A DNA stretch of 64,000 nt from Gigantopelta aegis (GCF_016097555.1 NC_054704.1:96529500-96593499), one strand, 5' to 3'; positions 1 through 11,262 are shown, counted from the first letter of the stretch. A program made the numbers and translations. The notes: generated by a model not told the origin, from the letters alone.

Positions 1-82
1 GTAAAATTCATTGGGGGGACCTCAGGGTGGCCGCCATAGACAGGTGGCCGCCATATGGAGATGGCCGCGATGGCAGGTTTGA

Positions 83-85
<3 letters not shown>
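1..85. repeat. Possible DNA-transposon terminus (cut by window edge)
   Basis: GC-rich segment with repeated 'ggtggccgccat' blocks, ending in 'ggcaggtttgactgta' directly before a TA microsatellite. The 'gacaggt/ggcaggtttgactgta' ending resembles the termini of mollusc MITEs with 'acagt..aacctg' ends. The other end would lie left of the window, so this is only a suggestion. Confidence 0.25.

Positions 86-144
<59 letters not shown>
86..144. repeat. (TA)n microsatellite
   Basis: About 59 bp of uninterrupted TA dinucleotides. The following 145-789 is AT-rich and contains no gene I can recognise. Confidence 0.95.
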
Positions 145-146
<2 letters not shown>

Positions 147-789
147 AGGATTTATCTAAGCGTTCTGTGGGTCCGATGATAGGCAGCTTCTCAGATCACC
201 GTCTTAATCAGCGAACTGTTGGCATTAAAGAACAAAATATGTACGGGTGGAAAGTAACACAGTCTATGTAACAATTATGTTATTAAATTTAAAGACGAAA
301 ACACAAAACAAAACAACAAACACCCATTTTAGTGTGAAAAACATTTACACCTTTTAAACTCGATCCAAGACATATTACCATACATTTTGCTAACATGCTT
401 GAATACATCTGGTAAAACCTACTAAAAGCAACGTTGTGTATAAATATAAACGCATGTTGTTATTGTCCAGTCCATCATTTAAACCATTAAATAACTCAAT
501 GCTAATACAGCGAAACATCTAAGAATTGTTACCGTCTATTTTTAACTCTAATCCAGAGTGGTTTGAAGAGCTACCAAATTTTCTCATCTAGTAATCTCAA
601 AGGAATACTAGACCTTTTTGTTGTGTTTTCTTAGCAGACCACGCCAACGCAGTACATTTCCAATATTCAATTAGACAGTCTACTACAAAAATCGCATTGA
701 TGTTGTTAAGTGCCATATAACGGACAGTACAGATACAGATTGCATTTAAGACGTTATAATTTATCAATAAATTTAATACTGACGAATGA

Positions 790-1608
790 TTAAAGGGACA
801 CACCCTAGTTACGGCTATTTGTTAACCATTACGGCGTTGTTTCTCGCTATTAAACCCCATTTTTCACAAATAAAATTGCACTTTACTTACATTTTATTAT
901 TTAGAATACACATTTCCATTCACCTGAAGTGCTTTTTGATAATCCTGATGTTTGTAAAACCACGAAATGCATTTTTTGCATTTTTTCACAAGACGTGTTG
1001 TCGAGAAAAAACCGTTAAGCAAGCGAGGTCCAATCTATTTTTGGAGGGGATATTTCCATTTCAATGTCACAGACGTTGGTATATCACGTGACCGTTATCA
1101 TTTTGGTTCGGTTTGTTTTCTCGTGCACGGTTCGCGCAATCAACATCCGATTTGTTGTTGTTCATTTGTGAGATTTTTTTTCACAGTTCGTGAACATTTT
1201 CAGTAACAATAAAGTTCAGACAAGTAAGTGTCTCAATACCAAACGTTACAAACCCTTAAAACCAATAATTTTTCTAAGTCTTACGATATCTGGAGGAGGG
1301 GATACAACCAGGACAGAACAGATGGAACATGTCCAGGAGAGGTGAAACGGACGCACCCCAAGTCTGTGAAATTTGTCGTGACGTAGGCATTGTTGTGCTT
1401 CGAGCGACATCTACCGGTGACATCAGAATACTAACTTTCAAAATTATTTCAAGCAATTGGGACATGGGGATTCCCATGGTATTTATCGTTATAAAACCTG
1501 CTTTTTCACTCCATTTGATAAAAACGTGATCTAAGTGTGTTACAGGTTTGTAGATTAACCAAATTATAATTTATTTTTGCTGGATGGAACTAGGGTGTGC
1601 GGCTTTAA
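790..1608. mobile_element. TTAA-flanked non-autonomous DNA transposon (MITE)
   Basis: An 819-bp unit bounded by TTAA at 790-793 and 1605-1608. The left end reads AGGGACACACCCTAGTT and the right end, reverse-complemented, AGCCGCACACCCTAGTT: an inverted repeat with about 15 of 17 matches. TTAA target duplication is the hallmark of the piggyBac superfamily, so I infer a piggyBac-type MITE. No transposase is encoded; the short open frames inside (786-1206, 1274-1529) have no recognisable domain. A related terminus (CTAGGGTCTGTCCCTTTAA) stands alone near 16345-16363. The stretch 1609-2175 downstream holds nothing recognisable. Confidence 0.65.
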
Positions 1609-2175
1609 CAACAAAAATATATTCTTTGCATTACGTTAATTCTGTTCTTGCAAGCATTTAGCCTATACATACAAGTCGTGTGTAAATGGGTTTACGATAA
1701 AAGAGCTTAATATAATTATTATGATTATGAAGCACACAATTGTTATTGCAATCAAATTGTTATCTCTGTACAAGACAGAGTGAAATGGATGTTTTGACAC
1801 GACCATGACTGTTCCCATGAGTCTCTCTCGGGTGGTTCATTATAGGAAGACTGCCACTTTCCACGATGATACATTTCTTTGTAAGAGGACTGCCACTCTC
1901 AAGACTAGTTTTCCTAAATCTATTAATGTATAATGTTATTAAAGGTTAACTTCACAATAAAATTATGAACCATGAGTTGTATGGCTTAAATATAATATCT
2001 TACTGTATTCTTGGTATTCCACATAACGAGTGAAACGTTTGTGCTATAAAACGGCTTACAAAATAACTACTCTTATAAAATTCCACACATTATGCGAAAA
2101 CAAGGACGCCTTATACGTGACGTCGTTTTAATCGTTTCAATACATACGCTATACAGCTGCTGATCGACGTTTAAT

Positions 2176-2320
2176 ATTAAAAATAAAATTGAAGTAGCCT
2201 TTATTGATAATGAAAACATACGTAATGTCATCTTTTGATATTTTATTATTAAAAATAAAATTGAAGTAGCCTTTATTGATAATGAAAACATACGTAATGT
2301 CATCTTTTGATATTTTACTA
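2176..2320. repeat. 72-bp tandem duplication
   Basis: Two adjacent, nearly identical copies of a 72-bp AT-rich unit (2176-2247 and 2248-2320), starting 'attaaaaataaaattgaag'. The overlapping antisense open frames are a by-product of the duplication, whose period is a multiple of three. Confidence 0.85.
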
Positions 2321-2685
2321 CAACTTGGCAAACATTTTTTTTATGGGGTCTGCTTTAAAGTTTACTTTATTATAAAGTTAACCGTTAAACATAGTTGTAT
2401 GAAAGATTTGGAATGTGTTTGTTCATGGATGGGCAAATAGTTTGCCATAGGCGTGAAGCCTCTTTATCGAGTCCAGGATTATTGAAATATTTTCAGCAAC
2501 CAATCAGACACTCGCGATTTTGAACTCTTTCTACAAGACAACCTTGATGGTTTGTGAAAACGCAGAAAGCCAGGTTCTTTGACTGAGTGCTAGCTATTCT
2601 GACAAGGTCGCTGTTTCTTCCACGAAGCTTTTGATATTTTGTTGATGAAGCAAACTAAACGAGGAGCATCTGTATAGTAAATATT

Positions 2686-2898
2686 TTAGGAAAAAGGAAA
2701 CACCACTAATGCAAACATGATGATTACCGTGATGGAAAGCAGAACACATTCCAGTGCATTAAGGCCACGTCCAATCCGCCCGTTCAGAAGACATTCTTCG
2801 TAATTTGTTCTGGTTGGTAAGTGGGATTCATGCACACAGGAAGCTAATGTTTTAATGTAACAGGAAATGCTCTTGCTGTCTTGGGCAGCGTAATGCAA
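2686..2898 (-). other. Open frame with C-terminal hydrophobic segment, unassigned
   Basis: A 70-codon minus-strand frame ending at a stop near 2686. It has several cysteines in its middle and finishes with about 20 hydrophobic residues (..LLSITVIIMFALVVFPFS), as a GPI-anchored or tail-anchored protein might. I see no convincing polypyrimidine tract and acceptor in front of it, and no domain. It could be a terminal exon or chance. Confidence 0.2.
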
Positions 2899-3205
2899 TT
2901 TCGACGATATTAATTATTGTGATATGGCTTTTCCTTGTGCATCATCATGTCAACAGGAACAGTCTCAGACTTTGAGTCTGAGAGTTTTCTGGACCAAGCG
3001 TATATATGGTGCATTGTACCAAAGAAGAAAGTCCCGTATCAAAAATCGTTGTATACCGTCAAATATTTACGGAGTAAATATAGCTTCGGCTCTGATTGGT
3101 AGTAAATATGTGACATTGATCATTTGTGCAAATACTATTATCCATTACAAATAAATAAGTAACGCTGTTATTTTTTATACAGTTGTTATGCTGTCTTCAC
3201 CAGAT

Positions 3206-3405
3206 NNNNNNNNNNNNNNNNNNNNNNNNNNNNNNNNNNNNNNNNNNNNNNNNNNNNNNNNNNNNNNNNNNNNNNNNNNNNNNNNNNNNNNNNNNNNNNN
3301 NNNNNNNNNNNNNNNNNNNNNNNNNNNNNNNNNNNNNNNNNNNNNNNNNNNNNNNNNNNNNNNNNNNNNNNNNNNNNNNNNNNNNNNNNNNNNNNNNNNN
3401 NNNNN
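3206..3405. other. Assembly gap (200 N)
   Basis: Exactly 200 N, a conventional scaffold-gap length, so the true missing length is unknown. The flanks (2899-3205, 3406-3983) hold no recognisable gene. Confidence 0.99.
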
Positions 3406-3980
3406 GAATTAAAAAAAGGTTTAAATGCCGGACTCTTCTATTCTGTGAGAATGATCTTGCAAATAGGCCATTTCAAAAATAGAACGCGAAGGTTCCATGG
3501 CGACAATTGAATTTGATTTCGCGTAAGTTAACGGACATTGACGTGGTCTAAAGGAAGCGAGACAGTTAACAAATGTCGTTAGTCTTACGAGTGGTCTGTT
3601 GTCCACGTGTGTGCCTGGAATAAATCACAAGTCTAATTCACGTCTGCTTCTTAGTGAACTGAAGCTTTCGTACCATTGAAATTGCAACACTAATAAACAA
3701 GGGACTTGAATCTGGAATGCACCATAGTGAGCCATAAAATGTAATGGCAATAATTATTAATTAGACACAAGATAATTATATGAATATTGTTTTGTTGTCA
3801 ACATTTAATCACTGTTATAGGTCATGATGACCTGGGCCATCTTTCTAAATATTACAAAGGAATATTGGAATATTGTCTTGTACACATAACGATACTGTTT
3901 TGCAATCAAGCAAAACGAAAAAGAAGAAACAAGCAACGACAAGAAGAAACAAGAAAGAAGAAGAAGAAGAAAAGGATGGA

Positions 3981-3983
<3 letters not shown>

Positions 3984-4016
<33 letters not shown>
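3984..4016. repeat. (AT)n microsatellite after a purine-rich AAG tract
   Basis: AAG/GAA-rich sequence (about 3910-3980) runs into about 33 bp of AT dinucleotides. The stretch 4017-4543 has no recognisable gene. Confidence 0.9.
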
Positions 4017-4018
<2 letters not shown>

Positions 4019-4541
4019 TTCAAAAAAAGTAGGGGAACTCTAATAAGAATTTAGAATTGCCAAAATTGTAAAGTATATTAACTATGGGGAATGGCTATAT
4101 GATAATAGTGAATTAATTGGGCAAACATTACAACCGGTAGTTCAGTATTACAGTAGGTTTTATGACCACCCAAGATCTTGAAGGACGATTGGGGTCAGAA
4201 GTGAAATTTGAAAGTTGACGATCTTTTTTATCAGTAAATCGCAAATTCAAACAATAAAAATGACTAAAAACAACTGTATGATCAACAGAATAAAAAGATT
4301 GACAGAAATAATATTCTATAGTAATTAATCGACATTCCTGGAAATTATCAAAATCGAGAATGACACCCCACGCACGTGTACGGGGCAACTGCGTGATGCA
4401 CGTGCACACTATGGAATGTGTTTCGATGTGTTGATAAACAGACCTGAACGTTCTTTACAAGGATGTCTGTGGTCAAAACGTATGTTCGGTCTAATAGTTG
4501 ATATTAACATTAATATTTCAGTTTCCCCTATTTTTTTGAAG

Positions 4542-4646
<105 letters not shown>

Positions 4647-4964
4647 CACTTCGACAGAGGTCTGCAGATATGACATGCTCTACGTTGCTGCCCTTTAGGC
4701 GATGATGATGATGATGATAAGGAGGAGGAGGAGGAGGTTTTCTGCCATAAAATAATTTGAGGGTACCTAATAAAAATATAAATGCCCGTCCAAGGTGGTT
4801 TTGGGTTTGAATTTTGAAATAGGATAGTTTATACCATCCGCTTTGAAAAGTTGTAAACAGCAGTTCTGCTATTATCATATATCTAAACATTATTTAAAAT
4901 ATACATTAATTTCCAAATTTTAGGGTATGTAATTTTACCCTTTGTACCCTCTAGCAAAAACCCC

Positions 4965-4997
<33 letters not shown>

Positions 4998-5121
4998 AAT
5001 GATGATGAATTATTTTGAAATAAAATAACAAAAGACAACCCACCCCAAAACAAACACCCGCCAACCCCAAAATCAATTATATTTAATATGAAAGGTAGTC
5101 TTTACCAATATTTTTGCTTTT

Positions 5122-5313
5122 TGTCTACAAGCCTATAAAACACTATGGTGCACAGACGAACTGTGGTAGACATTCTAATACATTATGTCTACAAGCCTAC
5201 AAAACACTATGGTGCACAGACGAACTGTGGTAGACATTCTAATACATTATGTCTACAAGCCTATAAAACACTATGGTGCACAGACGAACTGTGGTAGACA
5301 TTCTAATACATTA
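5122..5313. repeat. 64-bp tandem repeat, three copies
   Basis: Units start at 5122, 5186 and 5250 and are almost identical. Each unit begins TGTCTAC and carries GTAGACA about 17 bp from its end, so a short inverted repeat brackets most of the unit. Confidence 0.9.
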
Positions 5314-5627
5314 TGCATGAGATGCTTCCTGAACATGACGGTCTAATGGCGGGGATTTGATATCAATCGCGTAATATTATGATTGCGATGTCACTTATGT
5401 TTCAGCCCATGACAAGAAGTGTCATTATTGTCAAACATGATACACATATGTGAAACAGAATATTGTAAAAGAGCATATAATAGTATACTAGTTTGGAAGG
5501 GAATTGTCAACAATCAAAATTGTGTCAAAATAGTGAAGCAATCTTTGATTATTATTTGTTTAAAAAACCGTACATACAAATATTAAATATATTTATAGTA
5601 AAAACTGCACATGTATATCCATTTCAG

Positions 5628-5753
5628 GATTTGTCGTTACGCTGACGGCTACATATGTGGTTTGATCACTGTTGTAGTTGTGTCAGTCTTCGGTAGGAAA
5701 GGCGAGTGGACACTCTGGCTCCCCTCCATACTCGCCTACAACGTTTTAGGAGA
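5628..5753 (+). CDS. Candidate internal coding exon of an unidentified membrane protein
   Basis: A 126-bp segment lies between an acceptor-like 'ccatttcag' (AG at 5626-5627) and a consensus donor 'GA|gtaagat' at 5754. Entered with one base completing a codon, it stays open for 41 codons (ICRYADGYICG... to ...LPSILAYNVLG); the other two frames contain stops. The peptide holds a hydrophobic stretch (GLITVVVVSVF) followed by GRK and a tryptophan-rich part, suggesting a transmembrane segment and a cytoplasmic loop. Because 126 is a multiple of three, the exon is symmetric. If the donor is not used, a TAA follows at 5755. I do not recognise the family and see no partner exon nearby. Confidence 0.4.
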
Positions 5754-5813
5754 GTAAGATATTGATCACCTTACAGTTTTATGTGATTACTCGCCTAGCA
5801 TCATTTCACAAGT

Positions 5814-5902
5814 AGTTTGACATCCAATAGCCGATGTATTTTTCGTGCTGGGGTGTCGTTAAACATTCATGCATTCATTCATTCATTCATTCATTTCACA
5901 AG
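5814..5902 (+). mobile_element. 5'-truncated SINE tail with (ATTC)n end
   Basis: 'gacatccaatagccgatg' is followed by 'ggggtgtcgttaaacattc' and an ATTC tetranucleotide tail. This is the 3' end of the dispersed SINE seen many times in the window; the tRNA-like head is missing. The sequence 5903-6463 contains no recognisable gene. Confidence 0.7.
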
Positions 5903-6463
5903 AGTTATCGTCAGCTCGCCTTGATTTTGCTCATTGGCAAAAATGGGTTTTTCATTATGACTGACAACAATATATATCAACAAAATAAAAATAACAACAT
6001 AAAAAAGCAAACTATTAGTTATGATGACTTTTGTCTTGCATGGAAAACGATATCACTGATGACAGTAAAATATACACATTACATCACATACATTATATCC
6101 GCAGATAACTCGTGTCACCTATATCACAACATCGTAAGTGGTATTGACAGAAAAAACCCGTTAGTTTTGTAAGCTCAATATACTGAATTAAGTCGATGGA
6201 ACTTGAAACTTTGAAACCTGAAACTTTATTGCGGTACACTCAGGACATCAAACAACAGCATATGAGGAATTATTGTACAATAGGTGACAGGATGATAACA
6301 GGAGTTCTTCGTAGAATATATACAAACTTAATTCATAATAGGTTTATACACATTTTAAAAATGAAGACACATGGTGAAAAGACAATCAAATATAGCAGAA
6401 ATATTTGTAGAAGTCAGTATTTTCAAAAGTATCAAATGATATTGAAGATTGTAATTTCAGAAA

Positions 6464-6877
6464 TTAATTTTGATATTTTACGGAGGGTTCTCTGCTATTA
6501 CAATTAAACAGTTCTTTGAACTTAAGTGTGGTAAGGTTAGATTTAAAAAAAATGATAATATGGCTTTATAAGCCTTTTGTGTGTATTCATAAAATAATTA
6601 CATTTAAATAAGTAGTGATATTCACCTCCAATATCATTTTCTTCACACAATGTACACAATCTGTTTTCGACTGGGGTGTTATGTTCTGAATTTCAGAAGG
6701 ATGGTCCACACTTTATTTACGGTAATTTAAAGTATTTTTCTAATTTGAAAGTTTGTTTAAAAGTAAAATATGTTTTGCCTTTGGGTGTAGACTCGATGTT
6801 GTTATACCATGTTTTTAAGTACTGGTCTAATTGCCTTCGTTTAATATGCTTAGTTTGTATTTTTATGGATGGGAGAT

Positions 6878-6881
<4 letters not shown>
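6464..6881 (-). pseudogene. Dead 3' end of a LINE ORF2
   Basis: On the minus strand one frame reads a LINE-like C-terminal region: [15 protein letters not shown].., then KLEKYFKLP, then [21 protein letters not shown], ending at TAA (6464-6466). The C-x2-C ... H-x5-C arrangement in a 'LCxLC...EYHYLFxC' context is typical of the C-terminus of non-LTR retrotransposon polyproteins. Two in-frame stops occur between the KLP and NRLC blocks, so it cannot make an intact protein. Its 5' side is cut at a CA microsatellite. The clade cannot be decided from this fragment. Confidence 0.6.
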
Positions 6882-6942
<61 letters not shown>

Positions 6943-6985
6943 TACATACATATATACATATATATATATATACATACATATATAC

Positions 6986-7077
<92 letters not shown>
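6882..7077. repeat. Compound (CA)n / (TA)n microsatellite
   Basis: About 58 bp of CA, then alternating TACA/TATA tracts, a second short CA run, then about 58 bp of TA. It adjoins the 5' break of the LINE fragment. Confidence 0.95.
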
Positions 7078-7079
<2 letters not shown>

Positions 7080-7246
7080 GACATACCTAGGTTGTTTAAC
7101 AAGAGATTAAGTTTTATAGCCAGTTATAGACGAACGCACGACGAGGCTAACTGACTTACAGTTTGGCAGACTGAAGGTGTAACCTCGGGTATGTGTTTCA
7201 TGTTTAAACATTGGCGGATTCGGAGGTAGGGTGGGGGTAGTGGGGG

Positions 7247-7249
<3 letters not shown>

Positions 7250-7315
<66 letters not shown>
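7250..7315. repeat. (GT)n microsatellite
   Basis: About 66 bp of pure GT dinucleotides, preceded by GGGGTA repeats. No gene is seen in 7316-7644. Confidence 0.95.
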
Positions 7316-7317
<2 letters not shown>

Positions 7318-7644
7318 ACAGAGGCCCAGTGACCCCCTGCTCGTTTGAAGTGCCCTTTTTAATAATCTTTTAAACTAATAATAATAATCTACAATATAAA
7401 CCACTAAATTGCCCAACGCGTCTCTTTGGTATCTGTATATCAAAATGTTCGTGGGGCATGCCCCTGAACCCCAATAGATCTCGTTCCCTTTTTTAGAATT
7501 ATGTGACCCCTCCCTTTACAAAATCCTGGACACGCCCCTGTTAAAAACTTAAATTATTCCTCTTTCTTATTACACATTATTCTTGTATTTAACTTGGTTT
7601 CTACTTCACATAAAAATACATTGTTACCAAGTATAAATACATAC

Positions 7645-7762
7645 ATAGAGACATGCATACATACATACATACATACATAAATATATACAGTCAGACATAC
7701 ATACATACATACATACATACACATATACACATACATACATACATACATACATACATACATAC
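7645..7762. repeat. (CATA)n tetranucleotide repeat
   Basis: Interrupted CATA units, probably expanded from the tail of the neighbouring SINE, whose own 3' end contains 'acatacatacaata'. Confidence 0.85.
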
Positions 7763-7774
7763 ACAAATAGATAC

Positions 7775-8220
7775 AATTTGTGAGGCCAGAAAGGATTTAA
7801 TTATCCCCTGGCCAGTGCGTTAATATCTATGTATGGAAAGTCAACCTTGACATACATACAATATATAGATATTCATACATCAATGCATACTAGCCAGTGC
7901 CAGGTCTGCCCACAGGGTCATGCACGTAAGCGGGATCGACCGCGTAGATTGTAGGCCCCATGCATGTCGTTGAGTTAAAGAACATCCTTTTCATGGATGC
8001 TTCGATAGCTCAGAGCGCATCGTGGTTAGTCTTACAATTTGCGGGCGATTCGGTGCCACAGTTTCGAGTCCCAGCAACGGCATGGGACAATTTGTGTGGC
8101 CAGAAAGGATTTAATTATCCCCTGCGCCAGTGCGTTAATATCCATGTATGTAACAGTCAACCTCAACATACATACAATATATAGATATTCATACATCAAT
8201 ACATACAGACATACTACATG
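7775..8220 (+). mobile_element. tRNA-headed SINE with a duplicated body
   Basis: Near 7999 a tRNA-like head starts ('cttcgatagctcag', later 'gtttcgagtccca' as B-box), followed by 'ggccagaaaggatttaatta' and a CATA-rich tail. The body segment from 'aatttgtg..ggccagaaagg' to 'gatattcatacatcaat' occurs twice in the same orientation, at about 7775-7888 and 8087-8204, with only the second joined to a head. This family differs from the 'ccaatagccgatg' SINEs elsewhere. The head is not annotated as a tRNA gene because it is fused to the SINE body. Confidence 0.6.
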
Positions 8221-8505
8221 TATGCATCCATATACTAAGAAAAAAAGGTTTAGCAATTTAGTAAATGTGTTTAAAAGAAAAATCGTAAATTTCAGTTTAT
8301 GTAACAGGAGATTTTCAATACAAACCGACATGCGTAACTATCACGTTATTGGATGTAGGTTGAAGGTTACAGTACAATGCATTGGTACTAAACCGCTAAA
8401 CTGTTTTGTTTTTGCATACATACATACACTCTCAAAAAAGTACGAACGTACGTACGTATGTATACATGCATCATTTAGTACTTCGTCTACGTGTACGTAA
8501 CTATA

Positions 8506-9845
8506 CTAACGACAAAAAATAAGGGAACGGGTGAAATGATAGTGAATGTTTTATTTCGATTAACGTCTGGAAAACCAATTTGGGGCGTGTATATCAATAT
8601 CTGGTGTGTCCACCATTTTGGGCGATGCATGCTCGACACCTTGATGGTATACTGTTGATTAATGTACGTGTGGTTGCCCTGGATATTGCCCGCCATTTAT
8701 TCTGAAGGGCTACCGCAAGCTGGGCCACGTTGACGGGTGCTGGGTCCCTGGCGTACACTCTCCGCCCGAGAACGTCCCACAGGTGCTCTATAGGGGACAT
8801 ATCGGTGAACTTAGCGGGCCAGTCGATTGTCGGTATGCCTTGTTGTCGTAGGTAATCGGTGACTATCCGAGCGCCATGTGATCTGGCATTGTCGTCTTGA
8901 AATTCAAAATTTCTGCCAATATTTATCGCCACTGGAACAACGACAGGACGCAAAATTTGGTCCAGATATCTCTGGCCAGTCAAATTTCCATTAACAATAA
9001 TCAAATCTGTTTGCCTGTCATGTGTGATCCCTCCCCACACCATGACACTACCACCCCCATACCGATAATGGTCTAGAACTGTAGCCTGGGCATATCTCTC
9101 GCCGCTACGTCGCCACCAACGTTTTCTGCCATCTGTGAATCTGAGGCAGAACCTCCATTCGTCTGTAAACATGGTGTAACGCCATTGTCGCACAGTCCGA
9201 CCCTGGTGTTGCCTAGCCCACTGTGATCGTTGCCGCCTATGGTGAGCTGTTAGGGTCACACCCTTCAGAGGACGCCTCGCTTTCAGGCGGGCTTTGTAGA
9301 GTCTGTTCTTGACGGTCGATGTTGAAATTCGCCTTCCTGTTATTGTACAGAATTCACTGTTGTTAGCAGCAGCTGATTTGAATCTATTGCGTAGAGCAAT
9401 TAATGTTATGGTACGATTTTGTCGAGGTGTCGTCTTTTTAGGCCTGCCACGCCCAGGTCTCGTTGCAACCCCGCCAGTTTGACGGTACTTATCCCACAAT
9501 CTAGAAATTACACTTTTTGATTTACCAAACATTCGGACAACTTGGCATATTGACGTACCTCCCTCTATCGTACCGACAATTCGCCATTTCGTCTCTTCAT
9601 TAAGGTATTCTCTTGGGACCATTTTCACGCATGTGATTACCTCACTTGCATCGGTGATTGTGAGTTCCACGATAAGCTCATACACGTGAACTTCTGTGTG
9701 CTCGTGCATCACATGCTGTCCATGCATGATGTGAAATTTCATTTTGATCAGATGAAGCGTTCAGATGCAACGCCACTGTATTGTAACAGTGCATGTCAAC
9801 GATAGTTACATTCACATCAGTCGTTCCCTTATTTTTTGTCGGTAG
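8506..9845 (-). mobile_element. Tc1-family DNA transposon, apparently complete
   Basis: A 1340-bp element with matching terminal inverted repeats: 8506-8529 and the reverse complement of 9822-9845 agree at 23 of 24 positions (both contain GACAAAAAATAAGGGAACG). It is flanked by TA on each side (8504-8505 and 9846-9847), the Tc1/mariner target duplication. The single gene inside is an uninterrupted DD34E transposase on the minus strand. Size, termini, target site and intact reading frame all fit an autonomous copy. Confidence 0.9.
8594..9622 (-). CDS. Tc1-like DD34E transposase
   Basis: Catalyses cut-and-paste transposition at TA dinucleotides by binding the element's inverted repeats. I place the start at the methionine at 9622 (MVPREYLNEETKW), giving 342 residues, the usual size for Tc1. 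The frame is open further upstream to 9742, but that extension has no family resemblance. An N-terminal helix-turn-helix region (about 1-60) is followed by the GRPR-like linker RPGRGRPKKT (55-64) and a second DNA-binding part. The catalytic triad is visible: D154 in FTDEWRF, D244 in FQDDNARSHG and E279 in SPIEHLWD, with 34 residues between D244 and E279. The glycine-rich GGGSVMVWGG block (189-198) is also typical. No stops or frameshifts are seen. Activity is inferred only from intactness. Confidence 0.93.
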   Translation of the reverse strand: MVPREYLNEETKWRIVGTIEGGTSICQVVRMFGKSKSVISRLWDKYRQTGGVATRPGRGRPKKTTPRQNRTITLIALRNRFKSAAANNSEFCTITGRRISTSTVKNRLYKARLKARRPLKGVTLTAHHRRQRSQWARQHQGRTVRQWRYTMFTDEWRFCLRFTDGRKRWWRRSGERYAQATVLDHYRYGGGSVMVWGGITHDRQTDLIIVNGNLTGQRYLDQILRPVVVPVAINIGRNFEFQDDNARSHGARIVTDYLRQQGIPTIDWPAKFTDMSPIEHLWDVLGRRVYARDPAPVNVAQLAVALQNKWRAISRATTRTLINSIPSRCRACIAQNGGHTRY

Positions 9846-10155
9846 TATATGTATAGGAACCAGTCTGTCTCGCGCTCTACACCTAATACACCATAGAAGG
9901 AAAAGAATAATGAACAAGAATCATCAGTTCCACAAAAAAGGTAAAACAAAACTGGCAATAAAACGAAACAAAAATAAAGTAATATTTTATTCATGTAAGA
10001 TATTTTGCCTCAACCGGATATGAAACAATACCCTGCAGCAACATCTCTTGGGATATGATAATGTCAACCGAACCTCTTTGGAATGTCTTCTTCAAACTTT
10101 GGTATGGAACGCCTGACAGCATCGGCGTAGGTGTTAAATGAAAGGAATGTTTATT

Positions 10156-10480
10156 TTTAAAAAGAAGAAGTTTGTTTTGTTAAAGACACCACTGAAGCAA
10201 ATTGATTAATTAATCATTGGCTATTGGATGACAAACGTTTAGTAATTCTGACACGTAGGCATCACAGGAAACCCGCTACATTTTTCCTTATGCAGCAAGG
10301 AATCTTTTATATGCACTTTCTCACAGACAGGAAAGCACATACCACGGCCTTTGTCCAGCTGTGGTGCAATGGTTGTAACGAGAACAAAACAATCAGTTGA
10401 ATGGATCCAACTAGGTGGTTTGATCCTGCGACGCAAGTATCTCAAGCGAGCACTCAACCGACTGAGCTAAATCTGGCCCC
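10156..10480 (-). mobile_element. Full-length tRNA-headed SINE
   Basis: Minus-oriented copy. The head at the right end reads 'ggggccagatttagctcag' in reverse complement with A-box and B-box-like parts; the tail at left is 'aagtttgttttgttaaaga' with 'attggctattggatg'. It is flanked by a perfect 11-bp target duplication, gaatgtttatt, at 10145-10155 and 10481-10491, proving insertion by target-primed reverse transcription. Segment 9848-10144 holds nothing recognisable. Confidence 0.85.
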
Positions 10481-10604
10481 GAATGTTTATTCAATGACAC
10501 TTCTTTCAGCACATTTTAAAATGGAATTTGGTTATTTTAACACTTGGAGAGTGTTCAATTTGGTTTTCTTGCTCTATTAGACAGTCAAATATTTATCACT
10601 TTAA

Positions 10605-10855
<251 letters not shown>

Positions 10856-10859
10856 GGGA

Positions 10860-11095
10860 GGTGAGTGGTGTAAGAAACCCACTGCCGCCACGCAGGCTAC
10901 TCTTACCGATAAAGAAACAAGGGTTTCTTACAGAGGAGGATCCAAGGGTTTACCTTATTATATTCGTGTGCCTATTTTTATTCTTTTCTTCTTCTTGTTT
11001 GTTTGTTTATTACAGTTGCCCTTTTCACGAGTTGGTCCATGTGCCCTTTTTCCCTTTGTCCCCCCAAAATATTTCCTGAATCCGCACCTGTTTTA
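10860..11095. repeat. Degraded SINE piece and dispersed repeat
   Basis: 10862-10940 resembles a worn SINE body ('gaaacccactgccgccacgc', 'gataaagaaacaagggtttc'). About 10975-11095 is a dispersed repeat: its core 'cgagttggtccatgtgccc' and flanks reappear in reverse orientation at 34510-34640 inside BTBD19 intron 2. No gene is seen up to 11262. Confidence 0.55.
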
Positions 11096-11262
11096 AATGT
11101 CCTGTCCCATAGGCAGGACAGTGCATACCTATGCCTTTGGCGTACCTCTGATTCAGATGGAACACACTGTACCTCAGATGCTCGTAGAACTGGTGCATAG
11201 GTTAATAAAGTTAAGAGCACCACATTGTTGCGCAACGTTCCCTATAGGGGAGATAATTCATC

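Noticed and set aside
786..1206. Two overlapping open frames near the left end
   Set aside because: They lie wholly inside the TTAA-flanked MITE and have no domain.
6831..7154. Frames of alternating HT/YI residues, and similar ones at 10528-11079 and 4409-4890
   Set aside because: Translations of dinucleotide microsatellites.
9623..9742. 40-residue N-terminal extension of the Tc1 transposase
   Set aside because: Low-complexity His/Val/Glu composition without family similarity; the start at 9622 gives the normal length.
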